Shown piece after piece: positions 36,839-46,505 of a DNA stretch of 64,000 nt. The position numbers and the translations under genes are program-made. Position 1 is the stretch's first letter; every line of letters starts with the position of its first letter. The stretch covers positions 62,001-126,000 of the forward strand of contig CAZWHW010000002.1 of assembly GCA_964633815.1 (NCBI GenBank), read 5' to 3'. The stretch comes from CALKZN01 sp964633815. Its GTDB lineage: Bacteria; Pseudomonadota; Gammaproteobacteria; Arenicellales; Arenicellaceae. The notes beneath the pieces were generated by a model that made no database searches, had not been told where the DNA came from, and worked only from the letters and a program-made list of their open reading frames with translations.

Positions 36839-39136
36839 ATGAAAAATAACACTGCATATACTTTGAAAAATAATCAACGGTTTAAACGCGAAAGCTTTTT
36901 TATAAAAAAGATAATTTCTTTTGTTTTTGTGTCAACAGTTGCTTTGTTTACTAACACTCTTACAGCTGCTGAATTGGAGAAGGTTTTATTTAGTAAGCTG
37001 CCTTCGAGTAAAGTTCAAATTAGTTTGAAATCCATTGCTGGTGATCTTCCTGAGCCAAAGATTTTTAAAACTCAAAGTCCAGCTAGATTGGTCTTTGATT
37101 TTCCTGGATTGAAGTCTTCGCTAGAGCAAACAGATTTTATTGTGGGTTTGGGTAATGTTACATCTTTAAAAGTCGTAGAGGTTTCAGATAGAACAAGATT
37201 AGTGGTGAACTTGAAGTCAGCTTCTACACATGCTGTTTCGAGAGAAGGTGGTCAATATGCAATTGTTGTTAGTCCGAACGAAAGTAAAGGTACCGATAAT
37301 GTCGAACCAAAGCGTTTTGAAAAGAAGCCACAAATTGCTAACAGTAAAAAAATCGCTAAAGTAGATTTTCGTAGAACTACGAATGCAGGTGGTAAAGTAA
37401 TCGTTAAATTAACTGATTCAAATACTTCAGTAAATGTTTTTCAAAAAGATGGTGAAGTCATTGTTGATTTTAATGGTACTTCTGTAGATTCATCGTTAGA
37501 AAAAAGATTAGACGTAACTGATTTTGCTACTACAGTAAGTTCTGTTGATACATTTCAAAATGGTAAAGATGTACGGATGATTATTACTCCTAATGCGGAA
37601 TTTCAACAGATTTCATTTCAAAATAATGATATTTTCACTGTTATCTTAGATCCAATTATAGAAACTGTTGAAGAGGATGAGTCAGATCTTGTTGATGAAA
37701 ATGGCTACTCTGGTGAACGCCTTTCACTAAATTTTCAACGCCTAGAGGTTCGGTCAGCGTTGTCTGTCATTGCCGATTTTACAGGTTTAAATATTATTGC
37801 AAGTGATACGGTTGATGGCGAGTTGACTCTTAACCTGAAAGATGTTCCTTGGGATCAAGCATTAGACGTGATTTTGGAGACAAGAGGTCTATCAAAAAGG
37901 CAGAGAGGAAATGTTATTTGGGTTGCCCCAGCTCAACAAATTGCTGAATTTGAAAGGCAGCAATTAGAAGCTGCCCAAGCCTCAGCTGCTCTTGAGCCAC
38001 TAATTTCAGAAGTTATAAAAGTAAACTATGCAATTGCTGAAGATTTGGCAGATGTTATTTTGGATGATGTGACTGATGAAGATGATGGAGGAAGTGGAGG
38101 AGGAAGTGGAGGAAATGATGAAGATAGTGGACGCCAAGTTATTTTCTTACAGCAGGATGGCAGTACGGTTACGTCTGATGATGGTGAAGGTGCCGCATCT
38201 TCTATTATAAAAATCACACCTGATCAAAGAACAAATTCATTAATTGTGACGACCACTAAGTCGAACATGATTGCCGTGAAAGCATTAATAGCTGAACTTG
38301 ATATACCTGTACGTCAAGTGATGATTGAAACACGAGTCGTCACTGCTTCAGACGATTTTAGTAAAGAACTTGGCGCAAGACTTGGTTTTAGTCGACTAAC
38401 TGAAAATGCTCGAGGTTTAGGTAGTGGTAGTAACTTAGGAAATACGTCGTTCTCGGGTAACATAGCAGGTGCTAATGCAGCACAACAATCAATAATTGAT
38501 GGGTCGGATATTTTTGGTGGAACAACTGCAGCGCCTGGAAATTTGAATGTGGATTTGGGAGCAAATGGTATAGGTGCAGCAAGTCCAGCCTCATTTGCAT
38601 TTTCATTGTTTAGAGCTGGAACAGGGTTCGCGAATATTATTAATTTAGAACTTTCAGCTCTTGAGCAATCGGGTAAAGGAAAAATTATTTCGAGTCCACG
38701 TTTAATTACATCAAATCAACAAACTGCTGAAATTGAAACTGGTGAAACACGTTTTGTAAGTAGTACAACAGATGATTCTGGTGATGCGGAAACTACGGCG
38801 CAAGATGCGTTTTTGAGCTTGAGTGTTACCCCCCAAATTAGCCCAGATGGTAATATCACTCTTGATGTTGAGGTGACTCAAGATGATTTCACTCCTGATG
38901 ATAATATTCTTAGAAATAGAATAGAAACTCAAGTAATAGTTGAGAATGGTGAAACTATAGTGATTGGTGGGGTATACCAAGAGTCAGAGTTTAATTCTGT
39001 AACTAAGGTTCCTGTGCTTGGTGATATTCCGTATCTAGGGCAATTATTTAGACAAAAAACTAAAAACAAAACTAGAAATGAGTTGTTGATATTTCTAACG
39101 CCTCGAATAATAGATGGAGAAGTTAGTCTAAATTAA
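36839..39136 (+). CDS. pilQ: Type IV pilus secretin PilQ
   Basis: Outer-membrane channel through which the pilus leaves the cell. From ATG 36839 it has 765 residues: signal peptide (about 22-45), two AMIN domains (about 50-135 and 170-270), secretin N0 domain (RLSLNFQRLEVRSALSVIAD, about 290-360), N1 domain and C-terminal secretin barrel with GKGKIISSPRLI and the end GDIPYLGQLFRQK. A short acid/Gly/Ser insert (38075-38130) interrupts the N1 domain. A TTG five codons upstream is a weaker start. PilP precedes it by 29 bases and aroK follows. Confidence 0.95.
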   Translation: MKNNTAYTLKNNQRFKRESFFIKKIISFVFVSTVALFTNTLTAAELEKVLFSKLPSSKVQISLKSIAGDLPEPKIFKTQSPARLVFDFPGLKSSLEQTDFIVGLGNVTSLKVVEVSDRTRLVVNLKSASTHAVSREGGQYAIVVSPNESKGTDNVEPKRFEKKPQIANSKKIAKVDFRRTTNAGGKVIVKLTDSNTSVNVFQKDGEVIVDFNGTSVDSSLEKRLDVTDFATTVSSVDTFQNGKDVRMIITPNAEFQQISFQNNDIFTVILDPIIETVEEDESDLVDENGYSGERLSLNFQRLEVRSALSVIADFTGLNIIASDTVDGELTLNLKDVPWDQALDVILETRGLSKRQRGNVIWVAPAQQIAEFERQQLEAAQASAALEPLISEVIKVNYAIAEDLADVILDDVTDEDDGGSGGGSGGNDEDSGRQVIFLQQDGSTVTSDDGEGAASSIIKITPDQRTNSLIVTTTKSNMIAVKALIAELDIPVRQVMIETRVVTASDDFSKELGARLGFSRLTENARGLGSGSNLGNTSFSGNIAGANAAQQSIIDGSDIFGGTTAAPGNLNVDLGANGIGAASPASFAFSLFRAGTGFANIINLELSALEQSGKGKIISSPRLITSNQQTAEIETGETRFVSSTTDDSGDAETTAQDAFLSLSVTPQISPDGNITLDVEVTQDDFTPDDNILRNRIETQVIVENGETIVIGGVYQESEFNSVTKVPVLGDIPYLGQLFRQKTKNKTRNELLIFLTPRIIDGEVSLN
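38087..38113 (+). repeat. Short GGAGGA/GGAAGT repeat inside pilQ
   Basis: In-frame purine repeat of GGAGGA and GGAAGT units encoding Gly-Gly-Ser-Gly-Gly-Gly-Ser-Gly-Gly between two acidic blocks. Its length is divisible by three, so unit gain or loss would keep the frame and only change the linker. Confidence 0.6.
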
Positions 39137-39155
39137 CAGAGGCTCGCCGAAAATC

Positions 39156-39662
39156 GTGAAGGGCAATAATATTGTTCTTGTTGGTTTGATGGGTGCTGGC
39201 AAGTCTACAGTAGGTAGAGAGCTTGCTGGTATCTTGGGATATAGTTTCATTGATACTGACGATGAACTTGAAACAAGAATGGGCGTATCGATTCCGGTAA
39301 TTTTTGACGTTGAAGGTGAGGATGGTTTTCGTAAGCGAGAAGCAAAAGTAATTGCTGATATGCCAGATCAACATAATGCAGTGATTTCCACTGGAGGCGG
39401 GGCTATTCTTTTAGCTGATAATAGGCGATGCTTACAAGAGTGTGGCAAAATTGTTTATTTGTCAGCCAGTGCATCTATCTTGTACGAACGAACAAAGAAT
39501 AGCAAAAAGCGTCCGTTATTAAATACCTCAGATATAAAAACTACAATTAAACAGTTGCTTACTGATAGAGAAAGCTTGTATTTAGAAGTTGCAGATATTG
39601 TGGTTGAAAGCGGCAAATTTTCACCTAAAGAAATGGCGAAGAAAATCCTAGTGCAGATTTAA
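39156..39662 (+). CDS. aroK: Shikimate kinase
   Basis: Phosphorylates shikimate at the 3-hydroxyl in aromatic amino acid synthesis. 168 residues, GTG start at 39156. P-loop GLMGAGKSTVGREL (about 9-22), shikimate-binding DTDDELE (about 33-39), RKREAKVI and STGGGAILL are all present. It follows pilQ by 19 bases, as in E. coli and Pseudomonas, but aroB, which almost always comes next, is missing here. Confidence 0.94.
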   Translation: MKGNNIVLVGLMGAGKSTVGRELAGILGYSFIDTDDELETRMGVSIPVIFDVEGEDGFRKREAKVIADMPDQHNAVISTGGGAILLADNRRCLQECGKIVYLSASASILYERTKNSKKRPLLNTSDIKTTIKQLLTDRESLYLEVADIVVESGKFSPKEMAKKILVQI

Positions 39663-39685
39663 CATAACGATTTGCCTGCGTTATG
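39663..39685 (+). other. Hairpin just after aroK
   Basis: Seven-base stem CATAACG / CGTTATG with a nine-base loop, beginning at the aroK stop codon. No T run follows, so it is not a classical terminator; it may stabilise the 3' end or be chance. Confidence 0.35.
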
Positions 39686-39691
39686 AAGAGA

Positions 39692-39720
39692 TTGACTTAA
39701 GGGGTTCTTTCGCAGATAAT
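39692..39720 (+). promoter_or_regulatory. Sigma-70-like promoter of gltBD
   Basis: TTGACT, 17 bases, GATAAT: five of six consensus matches in each box with ideal spacing. It ends 118 bases before the gltB ATG, leaving a leader of about 110 bases. Confidence 0.68.
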
Positions 39721-39838
39721 CCGTCGGTTCAATTAGCATATACTAATATTTACAATTGTTTTAAATTTGGTATTAATGCAAAACGCCTTTCTTTACTTCG
39801 GTTTTCTTGATTGAAGTACATTTGAAAAGAATAGATCT

Positions 39839-42800
39839 ATGACCGAGATGAATATGTACCACAGCTCGGAGGGCTTATACCGCCCCGAGTTTGAAAAAGA
39901 TAATTGTGGCTTTGGGTTAATTGCCCATATGGATGGAGTTCCAAGTCATGAATTAATTATTAATTCGATCAACGCTCTAGCGCGCTTGACGCATCGTGGT
40001 GCTATAGCTGCAGATGGTAAGAGTGGTGATGGTTGTGGATTATTAATTGGAACTCCTGAAACATTTTTCAAAAAAATAGCTACTGAATTAAATTTCTCTG
40101 TTTCTGATTTATTTGCAGTGGGCATGGTATTTTTAAATAATGGTGCTGATTTAGCGCAATCAGCACGGAACATTCTTGACGAAGAAATTGCTGCAGAAGG
40201 TCTGGATGTTTTAGGTTGGCGTGCAGTGCCTATAGATCCATCAGTTTTAGGTAAACAGGCATCTGACTCGATGCCACAAATTGAACAAATTTTTGTTAAT
40301 GCTGTTGATCAGTCTGATACCGATGGCTTCGAGCGCAAATTATTTATTGCTAGACGACGAGCTGAAAAACGTATCCTTGAAAAGGACGAACAATTTTATA
40401 TAACTAGTCTATCAAGCAGAGCAATTGTTTATAAAGGTTTGATGATGCCTGAAACGATGCCGACCTTTTATAAGGACTTTAATGATCCTGAAATGATGTC
40501 GGCTTTGTGTGTATTCCATCAGCGCTTCTCGACAAATACACTTCCTCAATGGCGATTGGCGCAACCCTTTCGTTATCTAGCACATAATGGTGAAATCAAT
40601 ACCATACAAGGAAACCGGAACTGGTCAGTTGCACGCAGTTTTAAATTCGATACTGACAAAATTCCTAATATTGATGATATCCGCCCGTTTGTGAGTACAA
40701 ATGGATCAGACTCGATGAGTTTTGATAATATGTTGGAAACATTATTGATGGGCGGCGTGAACTTATTTCGTGCAATGCAAATGTTGATTCCACCTGCATG
40801 GCAAAATGCGGAGAATATTGATCCAGACTTAAAAGCATTTTATCGCTTTCATGCTATGCATATGGAACCTTGGGATGGTCCTGCTGGTGTGGTGATGAGT
40901 GATGGACGTTATGCAGCTTGTGCTTTAGATAGAAATGGTTTGAGACCTGCACGATATGTGATTACCAAAGATCGGCATATTACCCTTGCGTCTGAAATTG
41001 GCGTATATGATTACAGTCCAAAAGATGTGGTTTCGAAAGGTCGATTATCTCCTGGTCAAATGTTGGCAGTTGATACGCATACAGGTAGTTTGATCAGTCC
41101 TGAAGAAATTCAAGATCGAATTAAAAATGAGCACCCATATAAAGAATGGATCTGGAATAGTACAGTTCGTTTACCATCTGAATTAAACGACAAAACCAAT
41201 GAAGTGGTGTTAAACCCAGCTTCTTTAAAAGTATATCAAAAAATGTTTCAAGTAACGAACGAGGAACGTTCACAAGTCTTGCGTGTTTTAGCCGAATCAG
41301 GCCAAGAAGCGATAGGTTCTATGGGTGATGATACTCCTATGGCTGTATTGTCGCGCAAGCAGCGTAGTGTTTATGATTATTTTAGACAACAGTTTGCACA
41401 AGTAACTAATCCGCCAATTGATCCAATCAGAGAAATGGTGGTGATGTCTCTGGAAACATATTTTGGAACTGAACAAAATTTGTTTAATCCAAATAAAGAA
41501 ATGGCAAAAACTGTTTTTGTTGATTCTCCAGTCGTTTCAACGAATAAATATTTATCACTGTTAAATTTAGGTTCCCAAGGCTTTACTCATAAAATAATAG
41601 ACTTAACCTATTCAAATGATGACAACTTGAAATCTGCAATTGAGTCAATTTGTGATCAAGCTGTTGCTGCGGTTCAGGATAAAAAAGTCATTCTGGTTTT
41701 ATCAGATCGTGAAATAAGTAAAGACCGTTTGCCAGTTAGTGCAGCAATGGCTACAGGTGCTGTCCACCAGCGTTTAACTCGTGAAGGTTTACGTTGTGAT
41801 TGCAATATCGTTGTCGATACAGGTAGCGCTCGCAATCCCCACCACTTCGCTGTGTTAATAGGATTTGGTGCAACTGCCGTGCATCCATATTTAGCATATG
41901 AATCATTACGAGGAATGTTGGCGAATAATGAAATCGAAGGCAAGATAGATTCGTTAATGCGTTCTTATCGTAAAGGTATCAACAAAGGGTTATACAAAAT
42001 CACCTCTAAAATGGGGATTTCAACAATTGCTAGCTATCGTGGTTCGCAATTATTTGAAGCAGTTGGTTTGCATGAAAATGTAATTAATTTGTGTTTTAAA
42101 GGCACGACCAGCCGAATCCAGGGAGCTGATTTCTCGGATATAGAAGCAGAACAGAGAATTGTAGCGGCTAATGCTTGGAATGATCGTAAAGCCTTGACTC
42201 AAGGTGGATTGTTAAAATATGTCTTTGGTGGCGAATATCACGCCTACAACCCAGATGTTGTGAATACGATGCATGCGGCGGTTGAAAGTGGTGATTATGA
42301 GAAATATCAAGAGTATGCTGATACCGTAAATTTGCGTAAGCCTATGGTATTACGTGATTTGTTAGTTCCTAAATCGGGTATTGAGCCAATTGATATCAAT
42401 GATGTTGAACCAATTGAATCGATTTTACCCCGATTTGATAGTGCTGGGATGTCATTAGGTGCGCTTTCGCCGGAAGCTCATGAATCATTGGCTCAGGCCA
42501 TGAATAGCATGGGTAGCCGTTCGAACTCAGGTGAAGGTGGCGAAGCGGTTGAGCGCTATGGCACGAATAAGATGTCAAAAATTAAACAAGTGGCATCAGG
42601 ACGTTTTGGTGTAACGCCACACTATTTAGTGAATGCAGAAGTACTGCAAATTAAAGTAGCGCAAGGTGCAAAGCCCGGTGAAGGCGGTCAACTGCCTGGA
42701 CATAAAGTGAATGAAATGATTGCTAAGCTACGTTATTCAATGCCTGGAGTTGCATTGATTTCGCCGCCGCCGCACCATGATATTTATTCAATCGAAGATT

Positions 42801-44308
42801 TGGCTCAGTTGATTTTTGATTTAAAACAAGTCAATCCTGAAGCCTTAGTATCTGTGAAATTGGTTGCTGAACCTGGCGTTGGGACAATTGCTGCCGGAGT
42901 TGCTAAGGCTTATGCTGATTTAATCACAATCTCTGGTTATGACGGAGGCACAGCCGCAAGTCCACTAACGTCAGTACATTACGCGGGCTCTCCGTGGGAG
43001 CTTGGTTTGACAGAAGCGCATCAAACACTTCGTGCTAACGATTTGAGAGATAAAGTTCGATTACAAACTGATGGTGGCCTAAAAACAGGCCTTGATGTAG
43101 TTAAAGCCGCGATTCTTGGCGCTGAAAGTTTTGGTTTTGGTACTGGGCCAATGGTAGCGTTAGGCTGTAAATATCTACGAATTTGCCATTTAAACAACTG
43201 CGCGACAGGTGTGGCAACACAAAATGGTGTTCTTCGTAATAAACATTATGTTGGCACGGTTGAACGTGTGGTAAATTATTTTAAATTCATCGCTGAAGAA
43301 ACTCGTCAGTGGCTTGCTGTATTAGGTGTCAGTTCATTGCAAGACTTGATTGGTCGTACGGATTTGTTAGAAATGCTTGAAGGCGAAACGCCCAAGCAGC
43401 AACGCCTTGATTTAGCGCCTATTTTGTCAGATGGAGGTGTTTCAGCAGATAAACCGCAATACTGCGTGTCACCAAAAAATGAGCCTTTTGATAAAGGTGA
43501 ACTTGCTGAACAAATGATAGCCGATGTATTGCCTGCAATTGAAAATCAGTCAGGTGGTGAATTTTCATATGAAGTAAAAAATATCCATCGTTCTATTGGT
43601 GCACGTATATCCGGTGAAATTGCTAAACGTTATGGCAATTTAGGTATGAAAGATAATCCACTAACTTTGAAACTTACTGGTTCAGCTGGACAAAGTTTTG
43701 GTGTTTGGAATGCTGGTGGGTTGAATATGTACCTAGAAGGTGATGCAAATGACTATGTGGGTAAAGGTCTTGCCGGCGGTAAAGTGGTAATTGTTCCGCC
43801 TGTAGGAAGTTCTTTTCAATCAAATGAAACAACGATTATTGGTAATACATGTTTATATGGCGCTACCAGTGGCAAACTATTCGCATCAGGCCTTGCGGGT
43901 GAACGCTTTGCGGTTAGAAACTCGGGTGCTACTGCGATAGTTGAAGGTGTTGGCGATCATTGTTGTGAGTATATGACAGGTGGAACCATCGTTGTTTTGG
44001 GTGAAACTGGAGTCAACTTTGGTGCTGGCATGACGGGTGGTTTGGCATTTGTTCTAGACGAAGATAAAGGCTTTAGCGACCGCTATAACCATGAATTGGT
44101 AGATACCCATCGTTTGATGAGTGAGCCAATGGAAGCATATACCCATTATCTAAGGCGTTTGCTCCAAGAGTATGTTGAAGAAACTAACAGTGAATATGCG
44201 CGTCAAATATTAGTTAAGTTCCACGACTATTTGCCAAAATTTTGGTTGATTAAGCCTAAAGCAAGTGATTTGGCGACATTAATGGAATCTATTTCTGACG
44301 CTGCTTAA
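39839..44308 (+). CDS. gltB: Glutamate synthase (NADPH) large subunit
   Basis: Uses glutamine and 2-oxoglutarate to make two glutamates. 1489 residues, near E. coli GltB. The class II glutaminase nucleophile is Cys23 in DNCGFGLIAHMDG, exposed after removal of a short propeptide. The domain order is glutaminase (about 23-430), central domain and FMN/3Fe-4S synthase. The synthase domain includes RSNSGEGGE, GAKPGEGGQLPGHKV, ISGYDGGTAASPLTS and the cluster cysteines in CKYLRICHLNNCATGVATQ. A C-terminal GXGXG beta-helix closes the protein. gltD follows 43 bases later. Confidence 0.97.
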   Translation: MTEMNMYHSSEGLYRPEFEKDNCGFGLIAHMDGVPSHELIINSINALARLTHRGAIAADGKSGDGCGLLIGTPETFFKKIATELNFSVSDLFAVGMVFLNNGADLAQSARNILDEEIAAEGLDVLGWRAVPIDPSVLGKQASDSMPQIEQIFVNAVDQSDTDGFERKLFIARRRAEKRILEKDEQFYITSLSSRAIVYKGLMMPETMPTFYKDFNDPEMMSALCVFHQRFSTNTLPQWRLAQPFRYLAHNGEINTIQGNRNWSVARSFKFDTDKIPNIDDIRPFVSTNGSDSMSFDNMLETLLMGGVNLFRAMQMLIPPAWQNAENIDPDLKAFYRFHAMHMEPWDGPAGVVMSDGRYAACALDRNGLRPARYVITKDRHITLASEIGVYDYSPKDVVSKGRLSPGQMLAVDTHTGSLISPEEIQDRIKNEHPYKEWIWNSTVRLPSELNDKTNEVVLNPASLKVYQKMFQVTNEERSQVLRVLAESGQEAIGSMGDDTPMAVLSRKQRSVYDYFRQQFAQVTNPPIDPIREMVVMSLETYFGTEQNLFNPNKEMAKTVFVDSPVVSTNKYLSLLNLGSQGFTHKIIDLTYSNDDNLKSAIESICDQAVAAVQDKKVILVLSDREISKDRLPVSAAMATGAVHQRLTREGLRCDCNIVVDTGSARNPHHFAVLIGFGATAVHPYLAYESLRGMLANNEIEGKIDSLMRSYRKGINKGLYKITSKMGISTIASYRGSQLFEAVGLHENVINLCFKGTTSRIQGADFSDIEAEQRIVAANAWNDRKALTQGGLLKYVFGGEYHAYNPDVVNTMHAAVESGDYEKYQEYADTVNLRKPMVLRDLLVPKSGIEPIDINDVEPIESILPRFDSAGMSLGALSPEAHESLAQAMNSMGSRSNSGEGGEAVERYGTNKMSKIKQVASGRFGVTPHYLVNAEVLQIKVAQGAKPGEGGQLPGHKVNEMIAKLRYSMPGVALISPPPHHDIYSIEDLAQLIFDLKQVNPEALVSVKLVAEPGVGTIAAGVAKAYADLITISGYDGGTAASPLTSVHYAGSPWELGLTEAHQTLRANDLRDKVRLQTDGGLKTGLDVVKAAILGAESFGFGTGPMVALGCKYLRICHLNNCATGVATQNGVLRNKHYVGTVERVVNYFKFIAEETRQWLAVLGVSSLQDLIGRTDLLEMLEGETPKQQRLDLAPILSDGGVSADKPQYCVSPKNEPFDKGELAEQMIADVLPAIENQSGGEFSYEVKNIHRSIGARISGEIAKRYGNLGMKDNPLTLKLTGSAGQSFGVWNAGGLNMYLEGDANDYVGKGLAGGKVVIVPPVGSSFQSNETTIIGNTCLYGATSGKLFASGLAGERFAVRNSGATAIVEGVGDHCCEYMTGGTIVVLGETGVNFGAGMTGGLAFVLDEDKGFSDRYNHELVDTHRLMSEPMEAYTHYLRRLLQEYVEETNSEYARQILVKFHDYLPKFWLIKPKASDLATLMESISDAA

Positions 44309-44351
44309 TGCTTCAAAATTCATTTCACAGAAAAGATTGATAGGATAGAAA

Positions 44352-45758
44352 ATGAGTAATGTTTTTCAATTTTTGGACTTACCACGACAGGACCCTGAAA
44401 AAACTTCAGCATATGAACGTGCTAAAGAGTTTAAAGAAATCTATGGTCAATTTGCGGAAGATCAAGCAGCAGCACAATCTAGTCGTTGCTTAGAGTGTGG
44501 CAATCCCTATTGTGAATGGAAGTGCCCTGTCCATAATTTTATTCCTGATTGGCTAAAATTAGTTTCAGAAGGCAAACTTTTTGAAGCGGCAGAACTTTCC
44601 CATCAAACCAATTCTTTGCCTGAGATTTGTGGCCGAATCTGCCCACAAGATCGTTTGTGTGAAGGCGCCTGCACCTTAAATGATGGTTTTGGTGCAGTAA
44701 CAATAGGTTCAGTGGAAAAATACATCACTGACGAAGCATTGAAACAGGGCTGGCGGCCAGATATGTCAGGAGTTGAAGCAACTGACAAGAAGGTTGCGAT
44801 TGTCGGCGCAGGACCAGCAGGTTTAGCTTGTGCAGATATTCTTGCGCGTAATGGTGTGAAGCCAGTTGTTTATGACAAATATGAAGAAATTGGTGGTTTA
44901 CTCACATTTGGTATTCCACCATTTAAGTTAGAAAAAGATGTCGTGCGCACTCGTCGTCAAATTTTAGAGGAAATGGGAGTTGAATTTGTGTTGGGCACAA
45001 CTGTCGGTGAAGACATACCATTTCAAACTTTAGTTGATGATTATGATGCTGTTTTCTTAGGTATGGGTACATACACTTATATGAAAGGCGGTTTTCCGGG
45101 TGAAGGTCTTGATGGGGTGCATGAAGCGCTGCCATTTTTAATATCTAACATCAACCGGTTGATGGGTTTTGAAAAAGATGCTCTCGATTTTGTTGATATG
45201 AAAGATCAACGCGTAGTAGTGTTGGGCGGTGGTGATACGGCGATGGATTGTGTTCGAACCTCAGTTCGCCAAAGTGCTGCTGACGTAAAATGCGCGTATC
45301 GACGTGATGAGGCCAACATGCCAGGCTCAATGCGTGAAGTACAAAATGCTAAAGAGGAAGGCGTTGAGTTTTTATGGAATCGTCAGCCAATTGAAATTGT
45401 GGGTGAAGGCAAGGTTGAAGGCGTTAAAGTGGTTACCACACAATTAGGTGAGCCGGATGAGCGTGGTCGACGACGCCCTGAACCTGTAATTGATTCTGAA
45501 GAAGTTATACCTGCAGATCGTGTGGTGATTGCTTTTGGTTTTCGACCAAGCCCAGCTGCATGGTTATCAGATTTCAATGTAGACATTAATAGTTGGGGAG
45601 GCATAGTTGCGGATAGTAACCAACATCCTTTCCAAACGACCAATGAAAAGATCTTTGCAGGAGGTGATATGGTTCGGGGTTCAGATTTGGTTGTGACGGC
45701 AGTCTTTGAAGGTCGTGAAGCTGCGCAAGGTATCTTAGACTATTTGCAAATCAGCTAA
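44352..45758 (+). CDS. gltD: Glutamate synthase small subunit
   Basis: FAD- and NADPH-binding beta subunit that supplies electrons to GltB. 468 residues, typical. N-terminal 4Fe-4S cysteines lie in CLECGNPYCEWKCPVHN and CGRICPQDRLCEGAC. The FAD Rossmann motif is VGAGPAGLACADIL, the NADPH motif VVLGGGDTAMDCVRTSVR, and GGDMVRGSDLVVTAVFEGR is near the end. Fourteen bases before pyrF. Confidence 0.96.
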   Translation: MSNVFQFLDLPRQDPEKTSAYERAKEFKEIYGQFAEDQAAAQSSRCLECGNPYCEWKCPVHNFIPDWLKLVSEGKLFEAAELSHQTNSLPEICGRICPQDRLCEGACTLNDGFGAVTIGSVEKYITDEALKQGWRPDMSGVEATDKKVAIVGAGPAGLACADILARNGVKPVVYDKYEEIGGLLTFGIPPFKLEKDVVRTRRQILEEMGVEFVLGTTVGEDIPFQTLVDDYDAVFLGMGTYTYMKGGFPGEGLDGVHEALPFLISNINRLMGFEKDALDFVDMKDQRVVVLGGGDTAMDCVRTSVRQSAADVKCAYRRDEANMPGSMREVQNAKEEGVEFLWNRQPIEIVGEGKVEGVKVVTTQLGEPDERGRRRPEPVIDSEEVIPADRVVIAFGFRPSPAAWLSDFNVDINSWGGIVADSNQHPFQTTNEKIFAGGDMVRGSDLVVTAVFEGREAAQGILDYLQIS

Positions 45759-45772
45759 TATTTTTTGGTTCA

Positions 45773-46474
45773 ATGAATAAAGCGATTAATAATAAAGACC
45801 GTTTAATTGTTGCTTTGGATGTGCCAACAGTGGCAGCTGCCAAAAAGATGGTTGAAACGCTAGGTGATGCAGTTAGTTTTTATAAAATTGGACTTGAATT
45901 ATTCATGTCGGGTGAATATTTTGAATTATTAGATTGGCTGAAAACACAGAATAAAAAAATCTTTGTTGATTTGAAGTTTTTTGATGTGCCAGCAACTGTT
46001 GGTCGCGCAATTAAGCAATTGAATGGTTTAGGCGTAACTTTTGCCACTATTCATGGCAACGATAGCATTATGCGTTCTGCGGCGGAAAATAAAGGCGATG
46101 TTCAGGTCTTGGCTGTGACGGTATTGACCAGTTTAGATCGCGGCGATTTAGATGATTTAGGTTTTGACTGTGAAGTTGACAAACTCGTTTTGTCTAGAGC
46201 GAAACGTGCTGTTGAATTAGGTTGTGATGGAGTTGTTGCTTCTGGACTAGAAGCGCCTGTCATGCGTGAGAATTTAGGACATAACTTTATGATTGTATCG
46301 CCAGGCATTCGCCCTGTGGATAACGATGATGACCAGAAACGAGTTGTGACGGTAGAACAAGCTTTTAAAAATGGCGCTGATTATATCGTGATAGGTCGAC
46401 CTATTCGCGATGCGGTTGATCCAAAGGCAGCAGCCCAAGCTGTGCAAGAGCAAATTACAAATACATTGAATTAA
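45773..46474 (+). CDS. pyrF: Orotidine 5'-phosphate decarboxylase
   Basis: Last step of UMP synthesis. 233 residues, TIM barrel. It starts RLIVALDVPTVAAAKKMV, with the catalytic DLKFFDVPATVGRA (Lys-Asp network) and phosphate-gripping IVSPGIRP and IVIGRPIRDAVDP. Length and motifs are those of the bacterial group I enzyme. It sits between gltD and hemE with short gaps, so it is probably read from the gltB promoter. Confidence 0.96.
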   Translation: MNKAINNKDRLIVALDVPTVAAAKKMVETLGDAVSFYKIGLELFMSGEYFELLDWLKTQNKKIFVDLKFFDVPATVGRAIKQLNGLGVTFATIHGNDSIMRSAAENKGDVQVLAVTVLTSLDRGDLDDLGFDCEVDKLVLSRAKRAVELGCDGVVASGLEAPVMRENLGHNFMIVSPGIRPVDNDDDQKRVVTVEQAFKNGADYIVIGRPIRDAVDPKAAAQAVQEQITNTLN

Positions 46475-46505
46475 CGAACGAATATAAAACATTGGAGAGT
46501 TCGAA

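Noticed and set aside
39663..39685. Hairpin after aroK as a terminator
   Set aside because: Stem is weak and no T run follows. Kept only as a low-confidence structural feature.
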